Assembly (NCBI GenBank): GCA_959347315.1
Contig: OY365809.1
Location: 42,896,542-42,960,541, forward strand
DNA: 64,000 bases
Direction: 5' to 3'
Source of the DNA: Bimastos eiseni
Lineage: Eukaryota; Annelida; Clitellata; Crassiclitellata; Lumbricidae
The notes below the pieces were generated by a model. The model saw nothing but the letters and a program-made list of their open reading frames with translations. It did not search any database and was not told the DNA's origin. Position numbers and translations under genes: made by a program. Positions 54,232 to 64,000 of this stretch are shown here, piece after piece (the first letter of the stretch is position 1; every line of letters begins with the position of its first letter).

Positions 54232-54573
54232 AAGCCATCAAGGACAAATAGGCCTATGCACAGAACTGGAATTTCCCTATGTTCCTTCGTGTCACTTGTA
54301 TTTTGGGCGATAATCGAAGGCAAGACATTTTCACAGCTTGTTAACTTTATTTATGAAGGAAAGTCGAAGAATAACTATGTAAACAAAATAAATAAAATGA
54401 TTGTGGAGGTGCTAAACACAATTATTTTCAAATAGAAGCAAAGTTTGAATTGGGGCGACAGCCGCGACATCTATGTTTAAGAGTGAAGCGTGTCCACTGA
54501 AATTTGATTAGTAACTCTTCCTCTAATACAGAATTCTTTGTAAGACCTGTATGGCTGTATGAATACAACTTCA

Positions 54574-54864
54574 CAGAGGTGTAATAAGGTTTTGAAAAGT
54601 GGGGGCATAATTTAAAAAATAATGCGCGAAGCTCCAACAAATTTTTTGGCCCCCCAGGCTTTTAATTTTGCCCCCCAGAAATTTGAAAAATGAGGGCACA
54701 AATTATCTTAACAAAAGTCATCTTAAAGAGCCATTGGAGAAACATAAAAAGAACCGATTTGGGGGCACATAAGGGCAATGAGCACTAAAACTGGGAGGGC
54801 TTTGCCCCCCAGTTTTGAAACTGGGGCCGGTGCCCCCCTCTGCCCCCCGCTTGTTACACCCCTG
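54574..54864 (+). mobile_element. hAT MITE family A, copy 2
   Basis: A 291-bp element with ends CAGAGGTGTAATAAGG and CTTGTTACACCCCTG. Perfect flanking octamers CAACTTCA (54566-54573 and 54865-54872). The interior contains ATTATCTTAACAAAAGTCA and AGCCATTGGAGAAA, as in copy 1. Confidence 0.95.
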
Positions 54865-54929
54865 CAACTTCATATTTAGCATAGCGAAGTTTTGTTATAA
54901 CCTGCTGCCTGCTGACATGCCCACACTCA

Positions 54930-55082
54930 TATTTGACCATGATGATGAATGATAATGATGACACGCCGGCATTGCTGATGCTGACATGAAGGTAGTAGTG
55001 GCGATAATATGCATGTATTAGGAGAGGTGGTGGCGATAATGATGACGATGATGACGACGATGATGGTGATGATGAGGATGAT
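54930..55082. repeat. (GATGAT)n tract
   Basis: GAT/GAC triplets next to the SINE 3' end, probably extended from its tail. Confidence 0.85.
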
Positions 55083-55492
55083 GTAATGTAATGTAATACT
55101 TATATAGCGCCACTCGATATCAGAGACGCTCACGACTCAACACATATGCCTACATGTAGCTAAACAGAGAACAGGAAAGTCTTCAGGCGCCACCGAAAGG
55201 CAGCAGAGGGAAGAGAGAGAGAAAGAAAAGAGAGAGAGAGATACACAGACAGACAGACAGACAAACAGAGCAGTTTCACCCGCAGAGGAAGAGGGAGGCT
55301 GTTCAGGCTGTCGGGACCCACGTAGGTTACTCTCGTTTTGGCAGCCATGCAAGGCGCCTATTACGCCATACATTTAACTTAGCCAACGCGGTTTGTAGCG
55401 AAAGAAGGACAAGCATCCATACGGGAAAAGCGGGAATCAAACTCGGTTCCCCAGCTCTGCACTTAGTCTTTATCCATTACCCAACGCGTCCC
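55083..55492 (-). mobile_element. Full-length tRNA-derived SINE
   Basis: On the minus strand the head reads GGGACGCGTTGGGTAATGGA (A box) and GAGTTTGATTCCCGC (B box). About 310 bp of body follow. The 3' tail is AGTGGCGCTATATAAGTATT and then (ACATT)n. It includes a (CT)n stretch at about 55205-55265. The same tail word recurs at 9064, 26285, 41025, 56385, 62335 and 63365, so this is a family. Confidence 0.75.
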
Positions 55493-56635
55493 TTCTGACG
55501 ATGATGATGACGATTTTTGGCTGTTTGTCTCTAATGTGATTCCGTAGTTCCTCCTTTCTTATTGGTTTAACGGCCTTTTATGAATATGCAACGACGGTCA
55601 TGAATATGCAACGACGATCATGAATATGCAGTAATAGGTCGATACGCACTCTCTCAATCTTGACAGCTCAAGAGTTGCGACTTCTCGATCAGGACTTTCA
55701 GCTTGACGACTCATATCAGCAACAATACAAAGTGTCCTCTCAATCTATCGTAATTATCGCCATAAAAGCCTAGACGTTATAAACTTACACATTATGCACT
55801 TGTATATATATATATATATACATATTATATATATATATATATATATATAAAGTATACCATCATCAATATATCAAGTATTAGTATCAAGCATATATATATT
55901 ATAATACACTAACACAGCATACATAGGCTATGCGCACGCACTCTTTTCATGTCTATAGGCACTATCCACACTAGTTTATGAACTATGTAGAAAGATTGTC
56001 CTGCGTTTAGCGATTGGGTCAAGTACTAAGATGTGATAGACCTATATTGTGTATTGATACACAAATACACGTGTCTTATAATATATATATATATTTTATA
56101 ATGTAAATTTTATATCCTAATTAAATTCGTCTTAGCACCTCTTCTACCTACTTCACTTGCCATCTCTGGTCAGTCTGACGTGACGCAGCGCTCGTAAAAA
56201 TAATAAGCTGTAGCCCACAATTAGCTCTCACGCAGAGCTCTCGAAATTTTGAGTTTACGATTACAAAAGGTGTATATAGTCCTTATATATCATAATGAGT
56301 GCGTGTTAGAGTGTGTAAGTACATAGGTTATAAAGGCGTTTCTTTATCTCTGGGGTGTCTCGCTGTGAATAGATATTCTTTGAAAGGCGCTATATAAATC
56401 AAAAGATGCGATACGGTATACGCATCAATGGGAGCGCTTGTGAATTCTATAGGCTATCAGATCTGATGAAGGCTTTTTCGTTACCGAGATGAGATTGTTT
56501 ATTTCACAGGAAACACGGACTAATACATTTCTCTCAAATAGGTCTTTTAAAAGTCAAAGCAGAAGTTGGCACAACAAACATTGTAAACCTAAAGCGCAAC
56601 CAACATCCGTTGACAGGATGATTCTCAAATATTAG
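55493..56635. other. AT-rich DNA with (AT)n runs and SINE tail
   Basis: (AT)n at 55804-55850 and 56080-56095. AAGGCGCTATATAAATC at 56382 is a SINE-type tail in the plus direction, with a possible body from 56250. No gene recognised. Confidence 0.5.
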
Positions 56636-56636
56636 A

Positions 56637-56900
56637 TGCTAGATCTTATAATTTACATCCAATGACTTATATATTAGATGCTAGATCTTATAACTTACAT
56701 TCAATGACTTATATATTAGATGCTAGATCTTATAATTTCTATCCAATGATATATATTATATAGTAGATCTAATCCAATGACTTTTATATTAAATGCCAGA
56801 TCTGATCCAATGACATCTACATTAGATGCTAGATCTTATATTATATACAATGACTTCTATATTACATGGTATAGCTGATCCAATGACTTTGAAATAAGAT
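56637..56900. repeat. About 43-bp degenerate tandem repeat
   Basis: Five to six copies of TTAGATGCTAGATCTTATAA followed by TCCAATGACTTATAT. Copies on the right are more diverged and shortened. Confidence 0.85.
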
Positions 56901-57157
56901 TCAAAATCCTATTCAACGACCTTTATAGTGCCATTAAAATCATGCACAAGACATGAAAGTCAATAGGAACTTCAAGTAAAAAACATAGCAAAACATTGCA
57001 ATATGTTGATGAAGCCAATTTGAAATAAACATCTAAAATCGGAGGTTGGTTATGATGAATAAACACATCGAGTCAGATACGTTAAAAAAGATAAATGCCA
57101 AGTTTAGACCTGAATGGTTTTACAAGTAAGGAACAGATTTAGTACTATGATGATCAC

Positions 57158-57393
57158 CAGTAGTGTAACAAGGGGGGCAAAGCCCCCCCCCAGTTTTAGT
57201 GATCAGTGTCCCCACATGTCCCCCCAATTCGGTTCTTTTTTATGTTTCTCCAATGGCTTTTTAAGATGACTTTTGTTAAGATAATCTGTGGCCCCCATTT
57301 TTAAAATTTCTGGTGGGGCAAAATTAAAAAAGTGGGGGGCGCAATATTTTCTTAATTATGCCCCCCACTTTTCAAAACCTTGTTACACCTCTG
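57158..57393 (-). mobile_element. hAT MITE family A, copy 3 (inverted)
   Basis: A 236-bp element, inverted relative to copies 1 and 2. Ends are CAGTAGTGTAACAAGG and CTTGTTACACCTCTG. Perfect flanking octamers ATGATCAC (57150-57157 and 57394-57401). It is shortened by small internal deletions. Confidence 0.95.
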
Positions 57394-58313
57394 ATGATCA
57401 CGTTGAACATATCAGGAAGTCACTCGGCATTTTGATAAGCAGTTTCAAATACAATTATTTAGCAATTGCTATGGTGCACTAAAATCAAGCCACAATGAGG
57501 CGAGTCTGCAAGGATGGACAGACCCCAATGATGAATGGGTAGTAATTTCGAAAAGGTATGTCTGGAGTGACAAAATAAATCACAGTGACTGAGCAGAACA
57601 TGTTGCGTAAAATCATGTAATTCATTATCACATTACATTAAGTTAGAGCTGCATATGGGAATTGCTTCCAGCTGCTTTGTGATCTGCAGAGATATATTAG
57701 TTTGATAATTAGGTGTGGCATAAAGCCTCATTGATCCTTTTACAGAGGCGGTCTCCAACACAAAGGCTATCAACAGCTAGTGCAACAAAATCAAGCCGTA
57801 ATCAGGTCAACAAAACCGAGATCAGCCTGTCAAGACACAGGCAGCCTAAGGTGGATGATCATTTGGAAAAGACAAGTCCATATGGAAAAGAAAAGTTTAT
57901 ATTGAAAGGCAGAAAAGATAGGTCTTTGGAAACAAGTTTTTATGACACAAAATCCTGAAAATAATTGACATAGAAAAGTATCAGGCATGGAAACAGTAGG
58001 GGAACAGGTTGGGAAGAAATATGTAAACAAATGTCTGTTATGAAATAAAATTCGGGAATACTGCAAAAACAAAATGAGAATGAATGCCTTTGAACGAAAA
58101 ATAGGAAAGTTTTGAATCGTGGCGATACAACGAACCTTTCTAATGACACTGCAACAACAACCTTAACGACAAAAACATGGTTTCATGAGAACAGTTCTAG
58201 ATAATAAGCCTGAACATCTCTTCCGGAATCCTTCGTATATGTCGTCCTCCAGATCGCAAATGATCAAGTTCAATACCGCACAACTCTGATGAAGAATCTC
58301 AAACCGTTTACTT
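57394..58313. other. 3' flank of ABHD12, no gene recognised
   Basis: A plus-strand frame at 57713-57958 is open but unrecognised. No clear AATAAA could be tied to the ABHD12 stop by eye. Confidence 0.4.
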
Positions 58314-58341
58314 TCAGATATTGGTTTCGGAGGTGAATTTT
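58314..58341 (-). CDS. ABHD12: ABHD12, proposed last exon
   Basis: After acceptor ATTTGCTGCTTTCAG the exon completes an Arg codon and reads KFTSETNI then TGA. Joined to the 58890 exon it gives PNLPEVIRKFTSETNI, which fits the family C-terminus (PxLPxxLRxFL then a short tail). It is short, so the call rests on phase, acceptor quality and position. Confidence 0.65.
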
Positions 58342-58705
58342 CTGAAAGCAGCAAATGACAATTCATTTCATGTGAAATTATCGTTCTTGTTTTATAGGCA
58401 TGCAAATGTATATAAAATGATGCTATAAGACAACTAGTTCCTTGAGCCAGCCTGAAAGGGAGCCTCAGGCATGATGTGTTACCAATTTCATATTTCTCAG
58501 CATATGAAGACAGGTGGTCAGTACTCTTCCTAGCCCTCTGTTCTACCCACTGACAGTCTACAGTCAGTAGCATACTCATTTGAGTTTACTAGGGGGTGCA
58601 AACAGAGCGAAAATTTCTATCCTGGTAAGTAATTGAATCCCCACCTCTCTGTAGATAATATTCCATCACTCAAACCCAAAGACTATCCCCTAGGTTAAAA
58701 TACAC

Positions 58706-58800
58706 GCCAAGGCCATCATACACCCCAAAGCCATCATACACCCCAAGGCTATCATACACTCCAAGGCTATCATACACTCCAAGGCTATCATACAACCCCA
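58706..58800. repeat. 18-bp minisatellite
   Basis: About five copies of CCAAGGCTATCATACACT in the ABHD12 intron. Confidence 0.95.
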
Positions 58801-58889
58801 TGCACCCTCACTCTTCAAGTCCACCTATAGATCGAAAAACAAAACGAAATGCAATACACTAATCAACACTGCAATTAAAAAACCCTCAC

Positions 58890-59011
58890 CTAATAACTTC
58901 CGGAAGATTCGGAGCCTTGTGGATGTGCTTGTGTCCGTAACCATGGACACCATCGAACGTAACAAATTCAATGCCACCGTTGCTTTTGGTTCGAAGAGCA
59001 GCATCGTAAAG
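58890..59011 (-). CDS. ABHD12: ABHD12, catalytic-histidine exon
   Basis: 122 bp, phase 0 to phase 2, between acceptor GATCAATCAG and donor TTAG|GTGAGG. It reads LYDAALRTKSNGGIEFVTFD, GVHGYGHKHIHKAPNLPEVI. In ABHD12 this block is LGYRHKYIYKSPELP, and its His is the third member of the Ser-Asp-His triad. Here GYGHKHIHKAP supplies that His. The enzyme is a membrane serine hydrolase acting on lysophosphatidylserine and monoacylglycerols, with its active site on the lumenal/extracellular side (family knowledge). Confidence 0.95.
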
Positions 59012-59409
59012 CTGATTGATCAAAATAACAAACAATTATTCATAGCATTCATGTCATGTGCATCTATAGAGCACAGTTTCCTAAGCCAGTGATAACCAAA
59101 CGTGAAAGTCAAAAAAATTGAAAGCATATCATAAACGTTAAACGGTCAAAGGGTGACACATCTGTCTACCAGACCTAAAGACATTCTTTAAAACATTATT
59201 CAGACGATGATGCATGGAAACTTCAGGTCAAAATGGTTCCAGTCCACCTAGTAATTATAGTCCATTCATGCTCTTCATGGCTGATATTATTTCATAAGGA
59301 GGCCGTAGAGTAATAGAAAACACACTGGCAAGAAGAGCAGTAGGAACTAGGAAGCAAGATCGATTCCTGCTACTGGCATAAGGTTGACTAATCCTGATGT
59401 TAGCTAGGT

Positions 59410-59769
59410 CAGCGCTTCCCAAACTGTGTTCCGTTAGAACCATAGGGTTCCGTGAGGTGCAGACAAAGTTTCCGCGGAAAATTTTAGTATGAACAATTCC
59501 CTTTAAACAATTTAAAATAAATTAAACGAATTAATTTTTCATACAGGCTTTGAGCTTAATATCTGTGCATAACTTCATTTGAAAGAGAATTCATAGGTAA
59601 TTGTCATCAATATTTGTTGTTATTAATCTAATCTAGGCCAAAGCCAATAATAATCAGCATTCTCAAGTGTTGTTGTACCAACAACAGAATATGTCTAGTT
59701 TTGAATGGGAATCCACCAAAATTCAATGATCAAAATGGTTCCACGACCAACAAAGATTGGAAAACGCTT
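59410..59769. mobile_element. hAT-type MITE family C
   Basis: A 360-bp element in the ABHD12 intron. The left end is CAGCGCTTCCCAA and the inverted right end AAGCGTTTTCCAA (11 of 13 matching). Flanking octamers AGCTAGGT and CGCTAGGC match at 6 of 8. The left end resembles the fragment at 54138, the right end the element at 50266. Terminal sequences resemble those of the autonomous hAT at 26720. Confidence 0.75.
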
Positions 59770-60090
59770 CGCTAGGCGATGGTGTTGGTTAAAAAATATG
59801 TAGCACGTGAAGGTCGTCTGGCATGGCTGCCGTACAGCTAAATTCGACTAATGTAATAACTTGTGACCATCTGCTCATACTACTCTTTTAATTATACTGC
59901 ATTCTTGTCAGCTTCATATATTAAAGAATAAATTCAATTATTATTATTATTGTCATTAAGCACACTACAACAAGGCAAAGATAACACAGACAAGTTTATT
60001 AACAGAAGGTAAACTGACGAATCTCTCCGCTAGAGGAGCTACAAAAAACATTGATTACGATTACATTTACAAGATATTACACAGTTTTAC
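59770..60090. other. Intronic DNA
   Basis: A short (ATT)n at 59938. Nothing else seen. Confidence 0.5.
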
Positions 60091-60169
60091 CTTGCGTCCC
60101 AGCTCGTATGGAACAACTCCGTCATCCGTCGCATGTAACACGAGAGTCTTTGCCGTCACTCCAGCAATG
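60091..60169 (-). CDS. ABHD12: ABHD12, catalytic-aspartate exon
   Basis: 79 bp, phase 2 to phase 0, between acceptor TTCATTGTTGAAG and donor CAAG|GTAAAA. It reads IAGVTAKTLVLHATDDGVVP, YELGRK. ABHD12 proteins have LILHAEDDxVVPxxLGRK here, with the catalytic Asp in the HAxDD motif. The same motif is present. Confidence 0.95.
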
Positions 60170-60299
60170 CTTCAACAATGAACGCAAGAAATACGTTAAC
60201 AACTGTTCAACATGAACAGAATATGTGAACCATTGTCGGACGTTCAATAGCAAACGTTATACACACATGAATGCAGATGTGTTTTTATACACATAATAT

Positions 60300-60420
60300 T
60301 ATGTATCTGTGCATGTATGTATGTATGTATAAAGATATGTGTATATTTGAATGCCTGCATACAAACATACACTCGTACAAACATACACGCGTACAAACAT
60401 ATCACATATAATACTGTTCT
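60300..60420. repeat. GTAT and ACAAACATAC simple repeats
   Basis: (GTAT)n at 60312-60330 and ATACAAACATACACTCGT-type repeats to 60400. Confidence 0.85.
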
Positions 60421-60917
60421 AATATTTTCAACCTATTTTAAATTGCAAGTGCTATCAGATCTCTTGAACAGTATTATATAGGAGAGATGCTTATGCAACT
60501 ACATAGTAAAAAAAAACATATAAAAGTTCACACATGAAATAAGCCCTTTAAAACATTTAGAGAACGTCAGAGAGCCACCCAAACCGCACTACAATACTAC
60601 AAGCAGTTACATTATGGTTGCATCCAGTGCACTGAAGTGTACCCAAGAAACTTGGCAACAGCTGCATATATCACCAGCTGGAATAAACACTGAATCAGAA
60701 CACTATAAACAATAATTTGTGCCAAATCAACACAAAATTAAATCTTAAAATATTCTCAAATGTGTCTCTGAAGATCCTAAAAAAATGAACTGTAATGTTC
60801 ATTATACTCAAATAACGTTATGATATTCTTTAAAGTTACACAAATGTATGTATAAAACATTATGTAACACAATGTAATGCGTGATATAGTTAAATCTGAA
60901 ATGGGTTTATAATTTAC
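60421..60917. other. Intronic DNA, no exon seen
   Basis: AT-rich sequence without recognised features. Confidence 0.5.
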
Positions 60918-61015
60918 AGAAATGCAACTAACTGCTCATCACTTGCAAAACGCACGTTGTTCGTTTTGATGCCCTCAATGAAAACCCAGGTGAACCAGGG
61001 CAAGACTCGGAAAGG
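60918..61015 (-). CDS. ABHD12: ABHD12, lid/cap region exon
   Basis: 98 bp, phase 0 to phase 2, between acceptor CTTGTGTTTCAG and donor TTCT|GTAAAT. It reads PFRVLPWFTWVFIEGIKTNN, VRFASDEQLVAF. It corresponds to the ABHD12 stretch HPFSxIYRxxPxFxWFFLDxIxxxxIxFANDEN, between the serine and aspartate blocks. It joins both neighbours in phase. Confidence 0.92.
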
Positions 61016-61279
61016 CTGAAACACAAGAGAAAAAATCGAGGACTACCGTAAAGTTTCGAGTATAATGCGCAGCTTTTTACTCAAGATTTGTATCATAGGA
61101 ACAACTTTCAGTTTTTTTCTGGCTTTGGATAAGTCGGTGGCCAATGCCAGAAGTTGATTGCTTCAAAGCCTGGATATTTCTGATTCGACCTTGCCAATCA
61201 TCAATAGTAAAAATATGAATATTTTGCACTAAAACCAACCCCATACCGGGGGCAATATCAAGAACATCAGTCTAGACAC

Positions 61280-61482
61280 AAGCCACACATAATGGGACGC
61301 TGTATGTTCTGTGCCTGGCAAGGGAAGGGTTGCAGGTTCGAACCTACCTCAAGTCAATGCATAGCGACCTTGGACAAGTTGCTCACCAGAATTGTCTGTG
61401 AAGAAGGCAACGGAAAACCACCTCACTCATCTCATTCCCGGGTGGCGTAAAGCCAATGGACCTGCCTTCAGACAGAGAACTC
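61280..61482 (+). mobile_element. SINE-like retroposon with (CAT)n end
   Basis: GGGTTGCAGGTTCGAACCTA (B-box-like) is followed by a body with GAAGGCAACGGAAAACCACC and GGTGGCGTAAAGCCAATGG, then a (CAT/CGT)n tract at 61485-61552. The A box is unclear. Confidence 0.5.
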
Positions 61483-61484
61483 AT

Positions 61485-61552
61485 CGTCATCGTCGTCATA
61501 ATCATAATCGTCGTCATCATCATCATCATCATTATCATCATCATCATCATCG
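61485..61552. repeat. (CAT)n tract
   Basis: CAT/CGT triplets after the SINE-like body. Confidence 0.95.
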
Positions 61553-61715
61553 ATGCAATAGCAGCCAACGGTGGACAAGCAATTTCAAACAAGTATATAC
61601 AACTTTGGGAATGACATGCCTTAATCCAGAGAGCAGAACGAACCATAGCTACCGCTGCCCAAAATCTCCAACCACTCCAATTCAACAAACACACTTCCAC
61701 GTTGGCTAGACTTAC

Positions 61716-61795
61716 CGCTGTGAAGGGATGATTTGAAGCAGCGTCAACAAAGTTGTTGAACGGCGATTCCAGTATCAGACCGTTGAAGTTCTCTC
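61716..61795 (-). CDS. ABHD12: ABHD12, core exon
   Basis: 80 bp, phase 1 to phase 0, between acceptor GATTTGTGCCTTAG and donor GCG|GTAAGT. It reads ENFNGLILESPFNNFVDAAS, NHPFTA. ABHD12 has PxDALILESPFTNIxxEAxxHPF here. LILESPF is the strand and turn after the nucleophile helix. Confidence 0.95.
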
Positions 61796-61799
61796 CTAA

Positions 61800-62400
61800 G
61801 GCACAAATCACACGTCAACAAATAATCAATCAAAAGAATCACATTAATCAAAGTTCATTCAGTATGACCATTGTAGCTCAGAAGGGAGGCCATTCCAACT
61901 GGAAGATCCTGTTACAACAGCTGCATGACAATGGTTGGGCAACACAAACATAACACAAGGGACACAGCTACTCTGCCTCTGCTGACCTCCTGGAAACCGG
62001 ACTCTGCTCTATCAAGGACTATCCTTTGCTCTATCAAGGACTATCCTTCAGATTTGATGCAGCGCTCATGAATAAGCTGGTGCCCTGCGCTTGGCTTTCA
62101 AGTGGCGCTCTAGAAGTTTAGAGATTACGATTACAACAAAGAGATAAAAAATTATCGATAAAGGGGTGAACAAAACCATAATAAACATACCATAATGTTT
62201 ATTGTTCCCCAAAAAACAATGACACAATAACGAAGCAGTACAGTTTACAACATATAGTAACACATTACTATTACGATCTTTCTCAACAGTCCAGCAGCAG
62301 ATGCGATATGAGCATCTATGAGAGGTACTTGTAAGGCGCTATATAAGTGGCAATATACAAACATACGTCTTGGTTCATCTATGCCTGAGAAACTGAAACA
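61800..62400. other. Intronic DNA with SINE tail
   Basis: AAGGCGCTATATAAGTGG at 62333 is a plus-direction SINE tail. Repeats of CTATCAAGGACTATCCTT lie at 62010-62050. No exon seen. Confidence 0.45.
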
Positions 62401-62406
62401 ACATAC

Positions 62407-62444
62407 CAGCCTCATTGAGCTTCTTAGCAGTCTGTGTAGCAACA
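62407..62444 (-). CDS. ABHD12: ABHD12, microexon after nucleophile elbow
   Basis: 38 bp, phase 2 to phase 1, between an acceptor ending TTTTTAG and donor GCTG|GTATGT. It reads VATQTAKKLNEAG across its joins. It bridges GHSLGSA and ENFNGLILESP without a gap, matching the family's GVATNLVRRLCE helix. The exact phase fit on both sides is the main support. Confidence 0.92.
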
Positions 62445-62529
62445 CTAAAAACAAAGAAAAGCTAAGTAATTCACTGAAATAAACGCATTACAAAGTAGCA
62501 CAACATTTGAATACAGCAATTGATTCAAT

Positions 62530-62660
62530 CCAACACTATTTTGCATTTATATAGCTCCCAGCAAAGATAGGGCCTTAGATAGAGGTCCAGTAAATATACA
62601 CACACATGTATACACACATACATCCAGATATACATACACAAATAAACACACTTAAATACA
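62530..62660. repeat. SINE-tail word and (ACAC/ATAC)n
   Basis: TTTATATAGCTCCC at 62547, then ACACACATGTATAC repeats to 62665. Confidence 0.6.
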
Positions 62661-62743
62661 CACATATAAACATGATAAATACAAGCGTTACCATCACTGC
62701 CTTCCGAAAGAAAGTCCGATCAGATAGTTCGAGATACACTTAC

Positions 62744-62873
62744 GCCGAGCCAAGGGAATGTCCCCAGATGTAAATCGGTGACTTTCCACTGTGTCGCTTG
62801 ATCCAGTTGTAGACACTTATCGAGTCGTCCACGAGACCAGCCTCTGATGGATAGCCAGTGGAATCCCCATAGC
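62744..62873 (-). CDS. ABHD12: ABHD12, catalytic-serine exon
   Basis: 130 bp, phase 1 to phase 2, between an acceptor with a T-run (TTTTTTTAG) and donor CGGC|GTAAGT. It reads YGDSTGYPSEAGLVDDSISV, YNWIKRHSGKSPIYIWGHSL, GSA. ABHD12 proteins read YRGWGDSxGxPSExGxxxDAxxVxxWIKxxSGxxPVYIWGHSLGTG. GHSLG is the nucleophile elbow with the catalytic Ser. The exon preceding it (LLYLHGNxGxR, VxTFDYR) is not found before 64000. The last bases (GAG|GTAATA inverted at 63993-63998) could be its donor. Confidence 0.96.
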
Positions 62874-63009
62874 CTAAAAAAACATTCAGTCAGCCTAGTT
62901 TCAAATAACAACAGACCAAGAGCCATGTGATCTAATAGGAGGAAGTCTGACCAACCTTGGATTTATCAATCGATCTGTTTTTAAGATGTAGTTATGGCTT
63001 GGTTTCGGT

Positions 63010-63295
63010 GTACAGGTCATTTAGTTGAGCCACGACGCAGAACAGTCATGGGCTCCGCGCATTTCATGTCTCTGCTCCTAAGGGAATGGAATCGACTGCC
63101 ACTCTCTCTTCATAACTCAACTTCACTTCCTTCCTTCAAAAAAGTGGCTTAAAACTCACTATTTCTCTTTGGCTTTCAACGATTTGGAAATCTAATTGCA
63201 TCTTCTCCTGGCGACTGACTATCCACGCCTCAGATTCACATTTTGGTGTGACCTTGTAAGCGTTACAGATTTGATTAACAATAAAAAAAATAATA
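63010..63295 (+). pseudogene. LINE ORF2 C-terminal remnant
   Basis: The plus strand reads LLLREWNRLPLSLHNSTSLP and SFKK, then after a one-base shift WLKTHYF. This is the family pattern WNxLPxxLRxxxSxxSFKxxLKTHLF at the end of jockey-group LINE ORF2. A short 3' UTR and A/AAT-rich tail end near 63300. It is a 5'-truncated insertion in the ABHD12 intron. Confidence 0.75.
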
Positions 63296-63359
63296 ATAAT
63301 AATTGTGCATCAGACCTCACACAATAGAAGTCACTATAACAATTGTACTGTAATTGTAA

Positions 63360-63720
63360 TATAAATAAATATTTATATAGCACCCCTTCAAGATATCTGC
63401 TCAGAGTGTATCACATCAGTTAGCAAAACAATGCACAGTAATCTAAAGAGTCACTAGTTGTTGCCAATACACAATAATCTTCTCCTTTAACTTGCTAACC
63501 CACTATACCCTGGCTTCTAGCTTCCTGACCCATGGGATCTCGATGAGGCTGCACCAAAGATTACGTTTCACGGTCTCGCTTGTGGTCAGTATGCTGGACT
63601 GTCATCTCCAGAACAGAGACTCAAAACTGTGTTGGGCAGAAGTCTGTTTCAGGAATTCTGCCCCATCTGCACCCCTAGCAAACGCAACGCAACCACAATG
63701 AGTACACTGACTGTACAGTG
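63360..63720 (-). mobile_element. Probable SINE copy
   Basis: The plus strand starts ATTTATATAGCACCCC, the inverted tail of the SINE at 55083. Body-like sequence follows to about 63700. The tRNA head was not recognised, and open frames here are short. Confidence 0.4.
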
Positions 63721-63837
63721 TCTGTGTGAAGATCATATGGCAAGGGAGAGAACTGGCCACTCGCTCTCATATGCTAAGGCTATGTAAGATGAAGCTGCCA
63801 ACACCTTGTCCATGAGGGATCCTTTTACTTTGTAGCA

Positions 63838-63915
63838 AAACAACAACAACGGCAACAACAACAACAACAACAGCAAACAACAACAACAACAACAATAATA
63901 TTAATAATAATAATG
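63838..63915. repeat. (CAA)n and (AAT)n tract
   Basis: CAACAACAA then AATAATAAT. Confidence 0.95.
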
Positions 63916-64000
63916 AACGAGTGGATCTGAAATGACTTGGCAATTCAAACATGGTTAAGGATATTACGAAAGGATTGTATGAGACGGAAACTATTACCTC

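Noticed and set aside
58163..58579. 138-codon minus-strand frame as a separate gene
   Set aside because: No similarity. It overlaps the proposed ABHD12 last exon in a different reading frame and is probably intron/UTR.
63492..63701. 69-codon plus-strand frame
   Set aside because: It lies in SINE-like sequence, with no splice sites or similarity.

Overview
The window is animal nuclear DNA with small exons bounded by GT/AG splice sites, long introns, abundant AAT, GATA, CT and GTAT microsatellites and dense transposable elements. There is no operon structure and no CRISPR array. The palindrome TAGGCCTA is strongly over-represented (18 copies found by eye). Together with ABHD12-, PTBP- and CNBD2-type genes and hAT, maT and L2/CR1-like elements, this suggests a marine invertebrate deuterostome such as an echinoderm or hemichordate. 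That assignment is an inference.

Host genes, all read on the minus strand. (1) 834-1928 is one large phase 1-1 exon of an unknown secreted or membrane protein, with a charged disordered region, an 18-bp-repeat-encoded tract and one six-cysteine EGF domain. (2) 10877-10957 and 11624-11687 are the last two coding exons of a polypyrimidine-tract-binding protein (end of RRM4). (3) 38864-49454 is a cyclic-nucleotide-binding-domain gene (CNBD2-like) for which I reconstruct seven phase-compatible exons and a poly(A) signal. One short exon is missing, and there may be an alternative last exon at 37872-37989. (4) 58314-62873 holds seven exons of an ABHD12-type serine hydrolase with its Ser, Asp and His positions in place. 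Its 5' part lies beyond the right edge. Weaker candidate exons on both strands are listed with low confidence.

Mobile DNA: an L2/CR1-like non-LTR element with decayed ORF2 (19845-23535) plus a 5'-truncated relative at 15619-15850; a full-length hAT element (26720-29356, 8-bp target duplication, transposase broken by one frameshift); immediately beside it an apparently intact DD37D maT/mariner element (29383-30764, perfect 26-bp terminal repeats, one open frame); a restriction-like-endonuclease retroelement fragment (46158-47038) inside a CNBD intron; a decayed ZNF862-like hAT transposase (about 51020-51960); several hAT-type MITEs, four with recognisable 8-bp duplications; two foldback elements; and several tRNA-derived SINEs, one sharing a GCGCTATATAA-type 3' tail with other loci.

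The most unusual objects are a U2-snRNA-headed structured element (42698-42950), three copies of one hAT MITE family with still-readable target duplications, a second MITE built from GAGACC simple repeats, and the side-by-side hAT and maT elements. I did not find a clearly new multi-gene system.
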